From Fragilaria crotonensis (Eukaryota; Bacillariophyta; Fragilariophyceae; Fragilariales; Fragilariaceae), in the NCBI GenBank assembly GCA_022925895.1, contig JAKSYS010000393.1, forward strand, positions 1 through 57,617: a DNA stretch of 57,617 nt, given 5' to 3'. The notes under the pieces were generated by a model. It saw nothing but the letters and a program-made list of their open reading frames with translations. It was not told the DNA's origin and searched no databases. Positions 57,041 to 57,617 of the stretch are shown here, in pieces. The position numbers and the translations under genes were made by a program. The stretch's first letter is position 1. Every line of letters begins with the position of its first letter.

Positions 57041-57617
57041 ACATGGTCCTTTTCAGCAAAGATTGTCGAGGAGACGTATTGGGATAGTCCTGAAGCTAAG
57101 AAACTCTTTCTTGGACACGCAAACGATGATCGTGACGTTCAAAATGTTCTTGAGCAACGAATCGAGCGAGTCCAGCAGGCCAATCGGACAATGGATGGTT
57201 GGAAGGATGTTATAGATAAGCATGACAAAGACAACCTCTGCTCTTCTTATGATGTATTCATAATTAGGCAGCGGTGTTCAATACTCTGCTTAGCCTATAC
57301 GTATGCATTAGAGGAGATGAATTCTGTGCGGTGGATTGAAGATTGCTGTTCTCTTGCGATCGCAGCTTGCAGCAAGATGGGAATCGAAGCTGCCGCTACA
57401 AACGAGCGAACTGTTGCGGGCTGGAACGTTCTATTAAGGGCAAATCGTGAGCACTTCCCGATGCCTAATCCCAAGATTCTACACCACAAGCAAAAACAAC
57501 CCCTTCCCGATTTGCTGGAATACTTTCAGGAAGACGAGATCACGTTACCGTGGCTTGGTTACTGTATTGAAAACCTCGCTGATCTGACTGTTGAGTTAGC
57601 AAGGAATGAATTGATCT
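57041..57617 (+). CDS. Partial transposase-like protein running off the window
   Basis: The frame is open from just after a TAA at 57038-57040 to the window edge without a stop (about 190 codons). It includes IAACSKMGIEAAATNERTVA, RANREHFPMPNPKILHHK, PLPDLLEYFQEDE and YCIENLADLTVELARNELI. The N-R-T-V..W then FP-PNP then PLP-LLEYF order resembles the N-terminal regions of transposase-like proteins repeated in stramenopile genomes. The family is uncertain and no catalytic residue lies in the visible part. The true start is unclear because the upstream part is in another frame. Confidence 0.45.

Overview
The window looks like nuclear DNA of a diatom-like stramenopile, probably a pennate diatom. 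The reasons are a phosphatase whose N-terminus is a signal peptide followed by a plastid-type transit peptide with Phe at the cleavage site, diatom-type Ty1/copia elements, dense gene clusters with a short GT-AG intron, and intergenic DNA crowded with GTACTG/CAGTAC motifs. No species call is made.

Region 1 (1-23941) is a stack of nested transposons that can be peeled apart from target-site duplications. The oldest member is a Ty1/copia element (Copia-A). Its 5' LTR is split by a Mutator-like element (1-4313) that carries a Ulp1-type protease joined to the transposase. Its 3' LTR is split by a 1.2 kb hAT element (22596-23830, TSD GTCATAGG). A second, 12.3 kb Copia element (Copia-B, 10199-22516, TSD GGGAG) sits exactly at the Copia-A polypurine tract/3' LTR junction. 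The 5' LTR of Copia-B is in turn split by a 330-bp TA-flanked MITE (10989-11318). Copia-B has about 4.5 kb of decayed coding sequence between its 5' LTR and gag, which a Copia element does not normally have.

Region 2 (23942-26144) holds one intact gene, a tandem-SET protein with an apparent signal peptide. Its start lies about 160 bp from the end of Copia-A.

Region 3 (26145-35350) is a 9.2 kb block bounded by TTAA and short inverted repeats (piggyBac-like ends), with no recognisable transposase. It holds inverted TATGCATA-rich zones, a 25-bp perfect inverted repeat enclosing two 40-bp minisatellite arrays, a tRNA-like trace, a broken unknown gene and about eleven copies of a 190-bp satellite.

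Region 4 (37452-46969) is the host gene cluster: a plastid-targeted WW + PP2C (PTC7-like) phosphatase, SGT1 (minus), the TFIIH subunit p44/SSL1 (divergent from SGT1), and a large F-box + protein-kinase gene (minus, one intron). All four show one-base frame breaks. Most look like lost bases, and two of the genes are normally essential. The same bias is seen between the two Copia-B LTRs, so sequence or assembly error is a serious possibility.

Region 5 (46970-57617) is mostly decayed mobile DNA: a broken PIF/Harbinger transposase (plus), its convergent Myb/NAM-associated partner ORF (minus), local duplications, G-rich hairpins, an unrecognised minus-strand gene, and at the right edge fragments of another transposon-like protein that runs off the window.

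Limits: everything was read by eye from the sequence. Domain calls rest on motif recognition, and exact edges of decayed ORFs are approximate.
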